In this document: in pieces, positions 1 through 10,319 of the stretch
Numbering within the stretch: position 1 is the first letter of the stretch
Layout of the letters: each line of letters begins with the position of its first letter
Assembly (NCBI GenBank): GCA_014607495.2
Contig: CP053169.1
Span: forward strand, 6,138,001 to 6,202,000
Reading direction: 5' to 3'
Source of the DNA: Carposina sasakii
Taxonomy: Eukaryota > Arthropoda > Insecta > Lepidoptera > Carposinidae
DNA: 64,000 bases
Position numbers and translations under genes: made by a program
The notes under the pieces: generated by a model
Databases searched by the model: none
What the model saw: only the letters and a program-made list of their open reading frames with translations
Told to the model about the DNA's origin: nothing

Positions 1-242
1 GCCTCCGATCCAGCATGAACGCCAACTTAGTAATATCTAGGAGTAGAAGTGGTCGCCGAAATCGGTCGGAAGTCATCATTATCATCATCATCATCATATT
101 GTCAGACGTAAAGTTTCGAAGCCTAGTCCTTTTTCTCTTTTGTCATGTGGCCTATTTAATCATTTGCTGGCATATAAATCTGACAATATTATGCCTCCTA
201 AACTTCGTACACGGCTTAACGCAATATATATTTGCCCTTTAG
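1..242 (+). mobile_element. LINE 3'-end fragment (non-LTR retrotransposon RT tail)
   Basis: The first bases repeat the segment starting at 28030, where the reading frame reads as the C-terminal tail of a LINE reverse transcriptase (…[14 protein letters not shown]…). This copy has lost 6 bp relative to the other and then runs into an (ATC)n tract, the usual microsatellite tail of such elements. After the tract both copies share a further stretch (about 150-166 here) beginning AGCCTAGTCC. It is cut off by the window edge. No intact protein is present. Confidence 0.6.
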
Positions 243-462
243 TAAAATTTTACTTTAGTAAGTTCGAGTTTTGGGAGGAAGTCGGTTTTTCGTTTTAAAA
301 AAATTATAGAGATTGAATAAGGAATTTCATGTTTGAGGCTGGTTTCAGGTTATTGTATAGGTACATTTGCCACAAAGTTAATTCGTCATAAAAAATGCAT
401 GTGTAAATTCGCCACAATTCTGCTGTGTACGCAGGCTTCTAGAAACCAACCTTATTCCAACA
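243..462. other. intergenic, nothing recognised
   Basis: AT-rich sequence with no protein-like frame, RNA gene or inverted repeat that I can support. Confidence 0.5.
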
Positions 463-680
463 CTACTGGACGCCCGCGACTCCGTCCGCGCGGACTGCAG
501 AAAAAACAAACTATCGAAATTATCCGGGATAAAAACATTTTCCCGGGATAAAAAGTAGCCTATATGTTAAGTGGGACCTGTCACAATATATTCCTTAAAA
601 CTGCATCGAAATCGATCCAGCCGTTTATGACATTAGCGTGCACAAACATCGATTCATCCCAATTTCATTATATGTTTAGA
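463..680 (-). mobile_element. non-autonomous Helitron, family 1 (degenerate copy)
   Basis: Read on the minus strand it follows the family layout: a TC-type start near 680 (TCTAAACATATAAT), a middle containing the reverse complement of CCCGGGATAAAAAGTAGCC, and a GC-rich 3' end GTCGCGGGCGTCC followed by a mutated CTAG. The complete family copy at 25896-26226 defines the ends. No coding capacity. Confidence 0.65.
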
Positions 681-891
681 TAGTAGATGTTGTTGGTTAT
701 TTTGCTTTCCAGCATGAAGTAGACTAAACAAATCTCTAAAAGATTACTTGTTGCTATGTTTAACTAGGGCACTATCCATATACAGATATCTTGTAGATAT
801 TTCTTGACCATGTGTTAGGTACAGACCTACAGTAGCTTCAAAGTAACTAAAATCTCTCCTTTTACATAAAAACCAAGGGGCTGTGTGTTAC

Positions 892-1037
892 CTTCTAATC
901 GTGCGACCAGTCGCCCGACCCGTCGGGCTTCGACCTCGTCAACCCGCTCCGCCCGCTGCACCACCGCCGCGATGGCTTCCCGCTCCCTCGCGGTCAGGGG
1001 CGGCTCGCTGCGGGCAGCGCTCCATCCAGTGCGTAGT
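892..1037 (-). CDS. internal exon: Rab-binding domain of a rabphilin / synaptotagmin-like protein
   Basis: A GC-rich island in AT-rich DNA. On the minus strand it has a clean acceptor (ttttctgcag at 1038-1047) and donor (gtaaca at 886-891), giving 146 bp: one base closing a codon, 48 codons, and one base carried over. The frame contains LTAREREAIAAVVQRAERV followed by VGRLVARLE. This matches the pattern of the N-terminal Rab-binding helix of rabphilin and Slp/Noc2 proteins (LT..E...I..V..RAE......R.GRLV.RLE), which bind Rab3/Rab27 on secretory vesicles. In that family a FYVE-like zinc finger follows; it would lie beyond the left edge, and I see no further exon at 1-890. The upstream exon is not identified. 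The choice between rabphilin and a synaptotagmin-like protein rests on recall of the family pattern, not on an alignment. Confidence 0.6.
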
Positions 1038-1178
1038 CTGCAGAAAAATATAAGTACTGTAGAAGTAAAAGCTTGAAAACAACAAATCATACATAAAATC
1101 ATGCCTCTTTCCCCGACAGATATCATGGAGAACCTTTAAAGACCTTTTATTTCAATTTAAAACTGTAGTTAGATACGT

Positions 1179-1392
1179 CCTGTGCTGATGCCGAGCTTCA
1201 CTAGAATAGGTACATCAGCTGCATCTCCTTCCGTGTATGTTGTAAGGATTGCCAAATAAAGTCGGGAATTCGTTTAAGCTATGAGCTACTTGTCACTGAC
1301 CATTTACATTTGTCTCTGCTATGGTAAACATGGCTGTGGGATCTTTTTTAGTATCCTGCAGTTCTGGCTAACCCGTTTCGGGAAAACAGCCG
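1179..1392 (+). repeat. interspersed repeat, family C
   Basis: About 215 bp running from CCTGTGCTGATG, through a segment like AGCTACTTGTCACTGACCAT, to a CCCGTTTCGGGAA(A/C)ACAGCC end. The same order of motifs recurs at 40548-40755, 42610-42745 and 45922-46135, and inverted at 30196-30370, 50960-51060 and 52503-52655. The class is unknown to me. A short ORF inside it (1281-1511) is not protein-like. Confidence 0.6.
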
Positions 1393-1508
1393 TTTTTATC
1401 ATTATGTATGCATTTGCAATCTATCGAAATGAAACTGTTAAATTACATACTACATACATGTACCTTCACGTCTATGCAATGTCCTCTACATGGGTCTCGT
1501 CTTCAGCC

Positions 1509-1625
1509 TAATTGCAGTCCACTGCTGGACGTAGGCCTCTCCCAGGGCATGCCGCAAGGCTACAGCCATAGGGGGGTTTTTGCCTAATAGTCACTACGCT
1601 GGGCAGGCGGGTTGATGACCGCAGT
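1509..1625 (-). mobile_element. LINE-type 3' scrap
   Basis: Contains GCAGTCCACTGCTGGACGTA and a GGGCAGGCGGGTTG segment. The same pair recurs in opposite orientation at 50100-50365, and single pieces at 27682-27722, 54408-54465 and 60850-60990. It is a common lepidopteran repeat that I read as a non-LTR retrotransposon fragment. No frame survives. Confidence 0.5.
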
Positions 1626-1820
1626 CTGATTTTCTACATGGGTCTAATGGAATTTAATTCCTAGAAGTGGATGACGAGTTAGCTCAAAACCAAATCTAGA
1701 CAAACTTTACTTAGTACACCTAGCTGTAAAGTTATTTCGTCTCTACTCCCTGGTCTCTAGAGTATGTTCGAATTTCAGTTCAGAATTTCATGTAGCATGA
1801 AACAGTTGTCTAACTTAGAT

Positions 1821-2083
1821 ACATACATACATATAATCATGCCTTTATCCCTCACGGTGTAGGTGAAGCACCAAGGGCCGATAGAACCACATGGTGCCAC
1901 TTCTGACCAATTTTGAGGATATAGATGAGATGTACAAGATCAGTTAGTAGTGACAAGTGGTCAGCCTATCGCCTACAAAACACCAAGACCGTCTTGTCTC
2001 TCTACTGACTTGTACAGTATGCCCGGGAAGAGAAGCAGCTGTAGTATTATACGTTTTTTTTACTTCCAGAGCAGCATAGAAGA
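1821..2083 (+). repeat. interspersed repeat, family D
   Basis: About 265 bp starting with (CATA)n, containing GCACCAAGGGCCGATAGA and ATGCCCGGGAAGAGAAGCAG, and ending CAGAGCAGCATAGAAGA. Near-identical copies lie at 28731-29002 and 33492-33760, all in the same orientation. Class unknown. Confidence 0.65.
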
Positions 2084-3523
2084 TATAACTCAGATATATT
2101 AATATTAATACAAGTTATGTATTTGCACTTTATATTTTATTTTACATACAAATTACATACATAGGTACCTAATGTTGGTAGATACGAGTACGTGGTTCCC
2201 AACTTCGTACGTAAAAATCGTATGTTCCATTTATCTAACATTGGATTTAGATATCACGTGGAAATCAATATAATACTTTAAATAGGGATAGGTAGGTTCT
2301 TAAAACTAGGGCGATAGGTAGGTACCTAAAAATAAACATTATTAATATAATGTACCTACAGAATTATGCAATGTGTGTACTGTACAGTATATCAATGTAT
2401 AAGTAGGTAAGCAATGTATACCTATACCTACCAATGCATCTATAATATGAAGTGCTTGAGACTGTGGGCTTGAAGCAAAATTCTGTCTTTTATATATTTA
2501 CGAGTATCACACGAAACAAGTAGGTATAGCAGTACATGGCTTCGAAGGAAACGGATGCGTTGTCCCGATAAGCCAATGTTGCCAGTGCAAGGCCATGAAA
2601 ACCTTGTTGTCGGGCTATTTATAGAAAATTCAGCCACGCTCACACGTTTTCCTGCTTTCGTACAGTTTATATCGGAATACGGAAGGCATTACGATGCAAA
2701 TGTAATCATTTCTGTACTTAATTTAATCAGTATGTGAGTACACGCGCATACCTATAGGTGACAAGTTAATTCATGATAATGGTTTTTTTTACTAGGCTCC
2801 ACTAGGGTCCACATAGAGCGAACACCGTCATCCACACTAACCGTTTTGCTGATTTATTATTGACTCTTTCTTTTCTTATAGTCACGCCCATTATCCCCCA
2901 TAGAGCTTGTGCAGAATTGTTCAAAATAGACACCCACTTTTCACCGGTTAGCCTATTAAGTCCCACGTGGTAAGGGGTGAGCCTACCGCCGCTGTTCGGG
3001 CACAAATGCAACAATCTAGCGACCGGTAATGAATCCAATAGGAAATGTTTCCGTGTCATTCTAAATAGGTATTATAAGCTATTTAGCGTCAGAGCCTCGT
3101 CCGTTAAATAGCTCGGTACACCACGGGCAGGTGAGGTTGACTTTGGGGCCTAAGGTATTAGTCGAACCCGCTTACACCCTTACACCTACACCTACACTTA
3201 TTATATCACATCTTTTTCTACAGAATGCTTTGATCGGATGCATGGCTATGTATATTGTAACAGGACCTAGTTAGTTTTCTTTGGGAAAAGAAATTTAGAT
3301 TTAGGTAGGTACTACAATGGTTTTATGAATTTTAAGTTTGAGTTAATGTTGAATGATATTTATACGGGTCACGTTAGAACAATAGCCTAAATTTTAATAG
3401 GAGATTTAGTGAACGGCGGCGGTGTGATCCTCTTGCGGGTGTTGATAAATATCGATAGCTGTGGTAAACGATGGCCTGTCTATTAAAATTGGTGACCACT
3501 AACCACATAGGTAATTAAAGTTA
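2084..3523. other. intergenic, no gene recognised
   Basis: AT-rich with scattered TAGG/TACC runs. A somewhat richer stretch at 2795-3060 reads on the minus strand as an 85-codon open frame with ordinary amino acids. It has no splice sites I trust and no family resemblance, so I leave it as probable repeat sequence. Confidence 0.45.
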
Positions 3524-3755
3524 TCCGATTGGTGTAGTTGGTAGTGGCCCTGCTCGCTGCGCCATAGGTTCTGGGTTCGAATCCCGGTAGGTGCAAATAT
3601 TGATATGATGAATATTGATGTTTGTTTCCGAGTCATGGATGTTTCTATACTTATCTATGTATTAATAAACCGTTGCTTAGTACCCACGACACAAGACTGA
3701 ATCTGAATGTGGGACTAAGTTAATGTGTTGTGAAGTGTGTAAAAAAAAATATTTC
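3524..3755 (+). mobile_element. tRNA-derived SINE, family A
   Basis: The head resembles a tRNA: GATTGGTGTAGTTGGTAGTG (box A-like) and GGGTTCGAATCCCGGTAGGT (box B). A conserved tRNA-unrelated body follows (GAGTCATGGATGTTTCTATA, then a TGGGACTAAGTTAATGTG end). Other copies: 22990-23222 (-), 41348-41540 (-) and 52685-52895 (+). It is probably transcribed by RNA polymerase III when active. Confidence 0.75.
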
Positions 3756-3914
3756 GGGGTTTTTGTTGGTTCAACATTGTCGCATCTCTGTCAAATAAAA
3801 AGGATAAGATTTAATTTGTCCTGTTTCTAAGCTCGTTCGTGAAGTAAGGGGAGGGGGTGCCCAGAATGCTGGCACTGATGTCTCGTTGTAATAATATGGC
3901 AATGCCAATTTAAG

Positions 3915-4129
3915 GCTCGAGCACACCGAATGCGTATGCGTGCACGTAGGCGTAGACGTACACGTACTTCTGAGTTTAATGTATGGAACTGTCACCGCTT
4001 GACGTCTATGCTTACGTCTACGCATACGCATCCGGTCTGCCCGTGCCTATACAGTTCCATACATTACAACTCAGAGGTACGTATACGTCTACGCTTACGT
4101 GCACGCATACGCATCCGGTGTGCTCGAGC
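3915..4129. repeat. fold-back inverted-repeat element rich in alternating purine-pyrimidine
   Basis: Starts and ends with GCTCGAGC. The arms at 3915-4000 and about 4050-4129 are near-complementary, built of ATGCGTATGCGTGCACGTA-type sequence, and contain TAATGTATGGAACTGT facing its complement. The middle contains a further piece of the same CTACGCATACGCATCC arm sequence. ATTTA occurs just outside both ends and could be a target duplication. Open frames across it on both strands reflect the composition, not a protein. Confidence 0.7.
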
Positions 4130-4295
4130 ATTTATTGCGCAAAAAAAATACAAATTATTATATCCTCTTTATTTTTAGATCGTACTTACTGAACGTAACT
4201 TACAAACAGAGTTATTAATTCCATTCTAAAGTATGCTCCAACCGAGGTGAGACCAAACTGATAATTACTACCTAGGTACTCTCTATTTTTCTTCT

Positions 4296-4488
4296 TCTAT
4301 ACATATAATAAAATTGTAACGGGTCGATGTTTGTGCACGCTAATCTCAGAAACGGCTGGACCGATTCCGATGCAGTTTTCGGGAATATATTGTGACAGGC
4401 CCCACTTAACATATAGGCTACTTTTTATCCCGGGAAAATGTTTTTTTTTTCTGCAGTCCATGCGGACGGAGTCGCGGGCGTCCACTAG
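4296..4488 (+). mobile_element. non-autonomous Helitron, family 1 (internally deleted)
   Basis: Begins TCTATACATATAATAAAA and ends in the hairpin GGACG…CGTCC followed by CTAG and then T. The middle of the family is missing, so it is 193 bp against 331 bp for 25896-26226. Confidence 0.75.
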
Positions 4489-4898
4489 TAATTAATATAG
4501 CTATAGTTTTCAGGACCTTGATTTATCTATCAGTGTATGTGTCTGTGCAAGTTAATATAAGTATTATAGGTACATACTCGAAGTTTTAACATATTTAAAG
4601 TTAACTTATATCCCCTTAGGAACAAGGCCTGAAAAATTATAAAGTTAAATTATAAATTAGTATGCACCTACATACGCACGTAGGTACTTGCGTAATTTAT
4701 TAATATGGTGTTACAGTAAATTTTAAGTAGGGTAAGTCCTTTTCAGAAGGAAACGCGTTAAAAGGGGTGCTTCAGGGCCTTATGCTCTTGAGAATGGATT
4801 TATTTGGATTATCCATATTTCAAACAAAAAGAAGATAAATAAGGATGTGTGCACATATGATATTCCTTTTACATATTATAAAATTTTCTTTGTACTTA

Positions 4899-5012
4899 AT
4901 GGTTTGCTGGAAGAAATCTCTTTTAGAGATAAGCTCGCCTTTGTACTATTTCTTTTTCAACTTACTGTCTATGATAAAAATTTATGTGTACAATAAAGAA
5001 TACTAAGAATAC
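4899..5012 (+). mobile_element. retroposon 3'-end repeat, family E
   Basis: Contains TGGTTTGCTGGAAGAAATCT, an AGAGATAAGCTCGCC hairpin-like core, and ends GTGTACAATAAAGAATACT. Copies at 23736-23848 (-) and 46586-46750 (+); the last has a target-site duplication, which shows that the unit moves by retroposition. It resembles a LINE or SINE 3' tail. Confidence 0.6.
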
Positions 5013-6463
5013 TAAGGATATAAACATCGTATTTCCTTTTATATTTACAAAAAAGTAATTTTCTATGTAGGTACATAGCAACCTACTAAGTATTTGTCCC
5101 GAGTACCTACCTACTGTAGGTACTGTATACGTAATACAATTAAGTTAACATTGGAAGATACTTACCTACCTAAATAAAGGCTATACCTATCAGTTTTTTC
5201 AGCAGGTAGGTAGGTATAGCTGGACACACCACTACTTGAACTTGCCCCCTTCAAAACTTTACTTACTTAGGTATAAATAAACCTGTAAGTTTACTGCTGA
5301 AACTTTTGCAAAGCTTCCCCGGCAGCTAATTTGTACTTTGATGTTCTACGAGTATTAATAGTAAATTCTATTTAAGTAGTTCCAACTAAGTAACGGTAAC
5401 CGCGTGAAGGCTCGCAAATCGGCCTTAACATCCTTTTTCAATAAAATAAGCTAAAATAAATCGGTGAACAATAATTATGAAAGTTTAATAAAGTTTAAAC
5501 TACCTAAGTACTCGTAGTAACTAAGCAAAGCCAAGTGTTTATTCCCTACGTTTACCCAATATAATGTATCCAAAAATATTGTAAACAAGGAAATCTCATG
5601 ACAATAACATGGATACGGACACAGTAATTAATCATGTAATAAATCATGTAAACATTGTTTTACTTACACGTTTTCAACAAACAAAAAGCAAACTTACTTA
5701 GCCCTCAAAGAAAGCTGTCTGTCGTTCGGGCAAACATATTTGTTTGCCTTGCTTTGCAAATTCATTTCACTAAAATTAAAAACAAAACAAGTCACTTTCG
5801 GCGGGGATTTTCGTGCCGCGCGTTCCCGCCGGATTCCCGCACCCAACTGTTGCTTCAGTCTCGCGTGGCGTGGCGCCCAGTTTAATCGATATTTTATAAC
5901 ATCTATCATGAGAACGATGAGAACAGTTACAATATGAGTGGTGTTTCATTATCAGCTGTGTGCGGTGTGCGTTATCTCAATTTAGAACGATGTATGTGTT
6001 GCAGTCAAAATTCTTAACCAGTCACAAGTACTTTTAACTAGCAAAATCAGTCAAAAGTAATTTTATCCAAATGCTTTCGACAATAGTACTACTTTTGACT
6101 GAAATAACAGCTAAAAGTAGTTTTGCCCAATGGAGCTGGTGAAAAGTAGTTTTGACTAATTGGATTGTTTTTGTTGAAGAATCGGCAATTTTTAATAAGT
6201 ATAGTAACAGAAATCTCAAGTTAGGTTAGGTTAGACTATTACAAACAACGCACGAGCCGAGCGAGCGGAGCGAGCGTGCCGCGCTATCGGAGGGCGATGT
6301 GCCAGAAGCGAATCGCTTTTGTATAAGGAAACAGTTAAGTTAGGTAAGGTCACACAGTATTTTTGCTACTTTTATAATGCAGTACAAAATGAGCTTACCT
6401 TCTGAATGCTTACCAAAATTTTATAGGTAAACAGGTGCAGCTCATTGCAGCACATTATATACA
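5013..6463. other. intergenic, no gene recognised
   Basis: AT-rich. Notable only for a cluster of CAAAAGTA/ACTTTTGACT motifs on both strands at 6005-6160 and a GAGCGAGCGGAGCGAGCG tract near 6250. A short open frame near 5655-5885 has no supporting signals. Confidence 0.45.
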
Positions 6464-6680
6464 GGGTGTTTTTTCGTGGCCACCCTTAACGAAGGGTAGG
6501 TACGTACTCTATACATCAAATAAAGTAAGTTTATGCCAAAAAAAATGCTGGAAAGCAATGTAAATTAAAAAAAATATATATATATTACTTGATCGGGCGA
6601 AATTTATAGTGTCCAGTGTTCGTGCTAGTTTTTTCATAGACAGATATTAATTATTTCTCGTGAAAAAATCTTGCTACGAG
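6464..6680. mobile_element. end fragment of a TA-flanked TIR element (MITE)
   Basis: Starts at TACAGGGTGTTTTTTCGTGG and matches, in reverse complement, the right part of the complete 376-bp element at 46814-47189 as far as the CTTGCTACG region. The other end is absent. Confidence 0.65.
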
Positions 6681-7205
6681 TTTTGACTGTAACATATACA
6701 TGTACCTACATGTAAACAGAATAAATTATTATGTGTTTACGTCCTTATAACACTTTGAATACAGGTAGGGAGTTAAGTAGGACAGTCGGCTCTATTAAGA
6801 GCTCTACCTACGCTTAGAATCTGAACATATTTTAGCCATTTTAAGAAGCCACATAATAAAAGAAAGTATAAACTTAGATACAAATCTGGCTTGCTTGGCT
6901 TATACACATAGGTAGGCAGTCTAGGCAGGAATATCCTCTATGACAGGCAGGTCGCAGGTCATAGCTTCATTACTGTTTTATGTCGTTTTACATGCTTACA
7001 TTTACTTACTTGTCTACGTCTACCCTCATCTTTTGAAAGTCAAAGTAGGTTGGCGATAGGCAAGCGGCCGGCCATAAAAACAAATAAGTACCTACTTACC
7101 AAATAACAAACCAAATAATTAAGTATATGAATTAGGTATATCAAAAGAAGCCAAAGTAGATATTGAATCATGATGACAGACGAGTCGCAAATGGGAGGAG
7201 CATAG
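6681..7205. other. intergenic, no gene recognised
   Basis: AT-rich DNA up to the first BEL-like codons. No LTR matching the one inferred at 22050 was found here, so the BEL element appears truncated at its 5' end. Confidence 0.45.
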
Positions 7206-7445
7206 GGGCAGATTACAAACTGCACCAACTCTTGATAATTTGTTGCAATTCTTACGTGATTGTGCAGATGTGTTGGAATCTGTGAAATTTAATAAATATG
7301 ATACTTCTAAGCCAGAAAAATATTACAATTATAAAGAAAACAAACAATCTAATGTTTCACTTCTGTAATCGATAAACAGATTACTAGATGTTGTCCATGT
7401 TGTAACCAAAATCATAACTTATATCAGTGTAGTAAATTTAGGGAC

Positions 7446-8429
7446 ATGACTGTAGAGCTGCGACATGAAGAAGTTTCTAAGTTTAATTTATGTCAGAACT
7501 GTTTACGTCCTGGACATCATCAGTCGCGCTGCAGCTTGCCTCCATGTAAAGTCTGCAAAAGAAAACATAATATATTATTGCACAAAATTAATAATACACA
7601 AAATAATAATAATAACGATACTGTTACCTCCAATACTAGTATACAAAATAGTGACGCGGTCATTTCGTCTTCTTCCTCAAGTTCTTCATCGCCAGTTGCA
7701 TTGTCAACAGTAGGCACTGGTCAGATATTATTATGCACTGCTGAGGTAGTGTTAGAGGATCCAAAATCAAAGAAGGTCTATCATGCTAGGGCTCTTCTAG
7801 ATAATGGTAGTCAGTCTTCATTCTTAACCGCAGATATGCAGAGGAAAATGAATCTTATTCCTTCTGATAGCAAGTCGGTTTCCGTGTCTGGTATTGGTAA
7901 TAGTTTAGTGAATAGTAATCAATTGTGTGATTTAATTGTCAAGTCTCGGTTTAGTGATTGTCAAGTTAATGTTTCATGTCTTATAATTCCAGAAATCACT
8001 AATCGTCTACCGAGTGTCAGATTCGACCCTTCGAGTCTAAATATTCCCAGTAATGTATCATTAGCAGACCCAAGCTTTTATATTCCTTCTGACATTCATT
8101 GGCTTTTAGGAGCTGATGTATTTTGGGACCTTGTAAATACATACAAAATATGCCTAGGGCGCAACAAACCCGTACTATTAGAGTCTAAGTTGGGCTGGCT
8201 AGTAAGTGGCCCGACAGGCGGGATTCCCAATTCATCCGTCCAATGTAATTTTTCCCGCGAAATAAGCGTGTGGGAAATCAAGGAAATACCTTCCTCACAA
8301 CAAAAATTCACAAAGCAAGAGGATTTTTGTGAAAACCACTTTATTAACAATACTAAGCGACTCGCTGATGGCAGGTTTTCAGTTATGCTGAGTACCCAGA
8401 GAATGCACTGGGTGATTACGATTATATAG
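7446..8429 (+). pseudogene. BEL/Pao Gag zinc-knuckle and protease fragment
   Basis: An open frame of about 327 codons. Near its start are CX2C and CX3-4HX4C-type knuckles (CQNCLRPGHHQSRC, then CKVCKRKHN), the cysteine-rich end of BEL Gag. A serine-rich linker follows, then the pepsin-like protease segment with ARALLDNGSQSSFLT. Here the catalytic motif is DNGS, as is usual for BEL, rather than DTGS. After about residue 270 the frame departs from the family (SVMLSTQRMHWV) where RT should begin, so an internal deletion removes nearly all of RT. In-frame Gag-like codons extend upstream to about 7206 but are broken by a stop near 7367. It cannot encode a working polyprotein. Confidence 0.8.
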
Positions 8430-8601
8430 CTAGAGAGTGATTTTATAATTTAGAGAAAAGGTTGTCTAAGACACCTACTACAACTAATATTGTACATTTC
8501 TCTACCGAGATTGAACCTATTTCTAAATTTACTAAAAGAAATATTCGTTCTAGCTCATGTAAAGTATTTGATTTGTTAGGGCTACTGTCATGCTGTTCAA
8601 T
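8430..8601 (+). pseudogene. BEL/Pao RT end fragment
   Basis: From about 8453 the frame reads EKRLSKT… then SKFTKRNIRSSSCKVFDLLG, the conserved BEL segment after the RT catalytic core. It is interrupted at 8602-8605 by the LTR element inserted there and resumes at 12563. Confidence 0.75.
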
Positions 8602-8605
8602 ATCT
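8602..8605 (+). repeat. target-site duplication ATCT (5' copy)
   Basis: ATCT directly before the 5' LTR is repeated at 12559-12562 directly after the 3' LTR. Removing one copy together with the element restores the BEL reading frame. Confidence 0.9.
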
Positions 8606-9107
8606 TATGGGGATTGCCAGTAAACCGGCAAAAACAAATAGAAATTTCTCCAGAGATCGGCCTGCCTGCGACCCTCGTACCCCGCGCGTCTTCATCTGCG
8701 CGCCCGTTATCTATTGTAGTTACGTCGTCATCTGCACGCCCGTTATCCATCGTAGTTACCTTTTTATCCTTTGTTATTTGAAATTTCTTTTTTACACTGT
8801 CTTGTTTGTATATATAGCGCTAAAACAATATCCTTTGTACTCCGAACTTTCTAGGCATCCTTTTTATCCTTTGTTATTTGAAATTTCTTTTTTACACTGT
8901 CTTGTTTGTATATATAGCGCTAAAACAATATCCTTTGTACTCCGAACTTTCTAGGCATCCCTATTTTTTTACTGTTCTGTTCTGTATATATATAGCCCGG
9001 TGTCTGTAATAAAACATGATTCGTTTCCTAACGCTCAACGGTGATTTTCACTCGTCTTTCCGAAACTCTAACGTAGTGGTGCAATACCAGGATACCCAAC
9101 CACTACA
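8606..9107 (+). repeat. 5' LTR of the CsRn1-like element (502 bp)
   Basis: Identical in length to 12057-12558, with one difference seen (G at about 8655, C in the other copy). It begins TATGGGGATTGCC and ends ACCACTACA. It contains a 100-bp tandem duplication (8761-8860 and 8861-8960) with TATATATAGCGC, followed by TATATATATAGCCCGG and an AATAAA near 9009 that may serve as promoter and polyadenylation signals. A shorter repeat of about 35 bp (CGCCCGTTATC) precedes the duplication. Confidence 0.92.
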
Positions 9108-9109
9108 AT

Positions 9110-9122
9110 TGGTGACCCCGAC
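9110..9122 (+). promoter_or_regulatory. primer binding site, tRNA-Trp type
   Basis: TGGTGACCCCGAC, 2 bp inside the 5' LTR, complements the CCA-bearing 3' end of arthropod tRNA-Trp for 13 bases and then diverges. tRNA-Trp priming is known for CsRn1-type elements. Confidence 0.7.
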
Positions 9123-9296
9123 TGAAGAAAAACACGCAACCGCAAGCTGAAGAAGCCACAACCTATCGGCGCTGAAGAAGCTGCACGCAACCGCACGCAG
9201 CACGAAGAAGACGACTGGCACACTCATCAGCAGCCTGGAGCCTGGGAGAAGAAACCTGTCCAGCTGCCACGAGTTCACGTCTCACAGACACACGCC

Positions 9297-10319
9297 ATGG
9301 AAGACCCTTCACGCAAGATGGTGAGCTGGAACGACCAGTTTCCCTCCCACGCGCGCACCATGCCAACACCAACGAGCCACGAATCATCACCCTACGTGCA
9401 CGCTATGATGATGGCCGACGAGACGCTACATAGAAGAGCATCATCGACCATCCCAGCTACTAGCACACCGTCCGCCAAGGAAGAAGCCTGCCTACTGCTA
9501 GCACAACAAGTCCAGCATCTTACCGCCCAACTCGCCGATCTACGCAAGGAAGCCGCAAACCGACAAGATCGCAAGGGATATCGCCGACCGAGTCACAATT
9601 CGCACACGCGACGCACTACGCCGTACAAGCCAGCAGCTGCCGCCGCCACGCAAACTAAAACGACTCCGACCGTGGCCAGCGTGAATACATCACCGGCAAG
9701 CAACCGCCTATGTGTCTTCGATATGAATACGCGAGAACGTTTCCTCGTCGACACAGGCGCAGAAATATCTGTGCTCGCTAATCACAAAAATAAGAAGCCT
9801 ACAGCGAGCGCCTACACTTTATACGCTCCGTATAACACACCGATCAGCACCTACGGCGAAAAACATTTAAGACTAAACTTGGGGCTACGACGCGACTTTC
9901 GCTGGACATTCATCGTCGCCGACGTCAAAACATCGATACTGGGAGCAGATTTCTTACGACATTATAAGGTACTGGTTGACCTACATCGAAGAAAACTCAT
10001 CGACAAACTCACCGCGTTATCAATCGACGCGATACGGATCACAACGCAACAAGAAGCCGTGTATATGGTCAGCAGCGAGCAAACATATCACAACATTCTC
10101 AAGCAATTTCCCGATGTACTGAGGCCGATGTCAACCAACGCACCGCCTAAGCATGACGTCACACACCACATACAGACCACGGGACCGCCGCTTTCCGCCA
10201 GACCGCGCCCGCTAGCGCCTGACAAGTACAAAGCCGCAAAAGCAGAGTTCGAGCGCATGATCGAGATGGGCATCTGCAAGCCGTCGAAAAGCCATGGGCG
10301 AGTCCTATGCACATCGTAA
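9297..10319 (+). pseudogene. CsRn1-like Gag remnant and protease
   Basis: An open frame of 340 codons. Residues about 1-130 are a basic, Ala/Thr/Pro-rich Gag remnant with a short coiled-coil-like segment (LLLAQQVQHLTAQLADLRKE). There is no capsid domain and no zinc knuckle where they would be expected, which suggests a deletion. The retropepsin motif LVDTGAEISVL is encoded at about 9744-9776. The start of the RT palm (KHDVTHHIQTTGPP…) follows, and the frame ends in a stop just after SKSHGRVLC. The next frame, overlapping from 10307, continues the RT smoothly, so about one base is missing near 10289. The ATG at 9297 is the first in the frame and sits downstream of the primer site. Confidence 0.8.

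Noticed and set aside
885..1076. Plus-strand ORF over the GC island at 892-1037
   Set aside because: The minus strand has matching splice sites and a recognisable Rab-binding motif; the plus frame is its shadow.
3771..4192. Arg/Thr-rich small proteins on both strands near 3930-4190
   Set aside because: They are translations of the fold-back element's ACG-rich arms; composition explains them.
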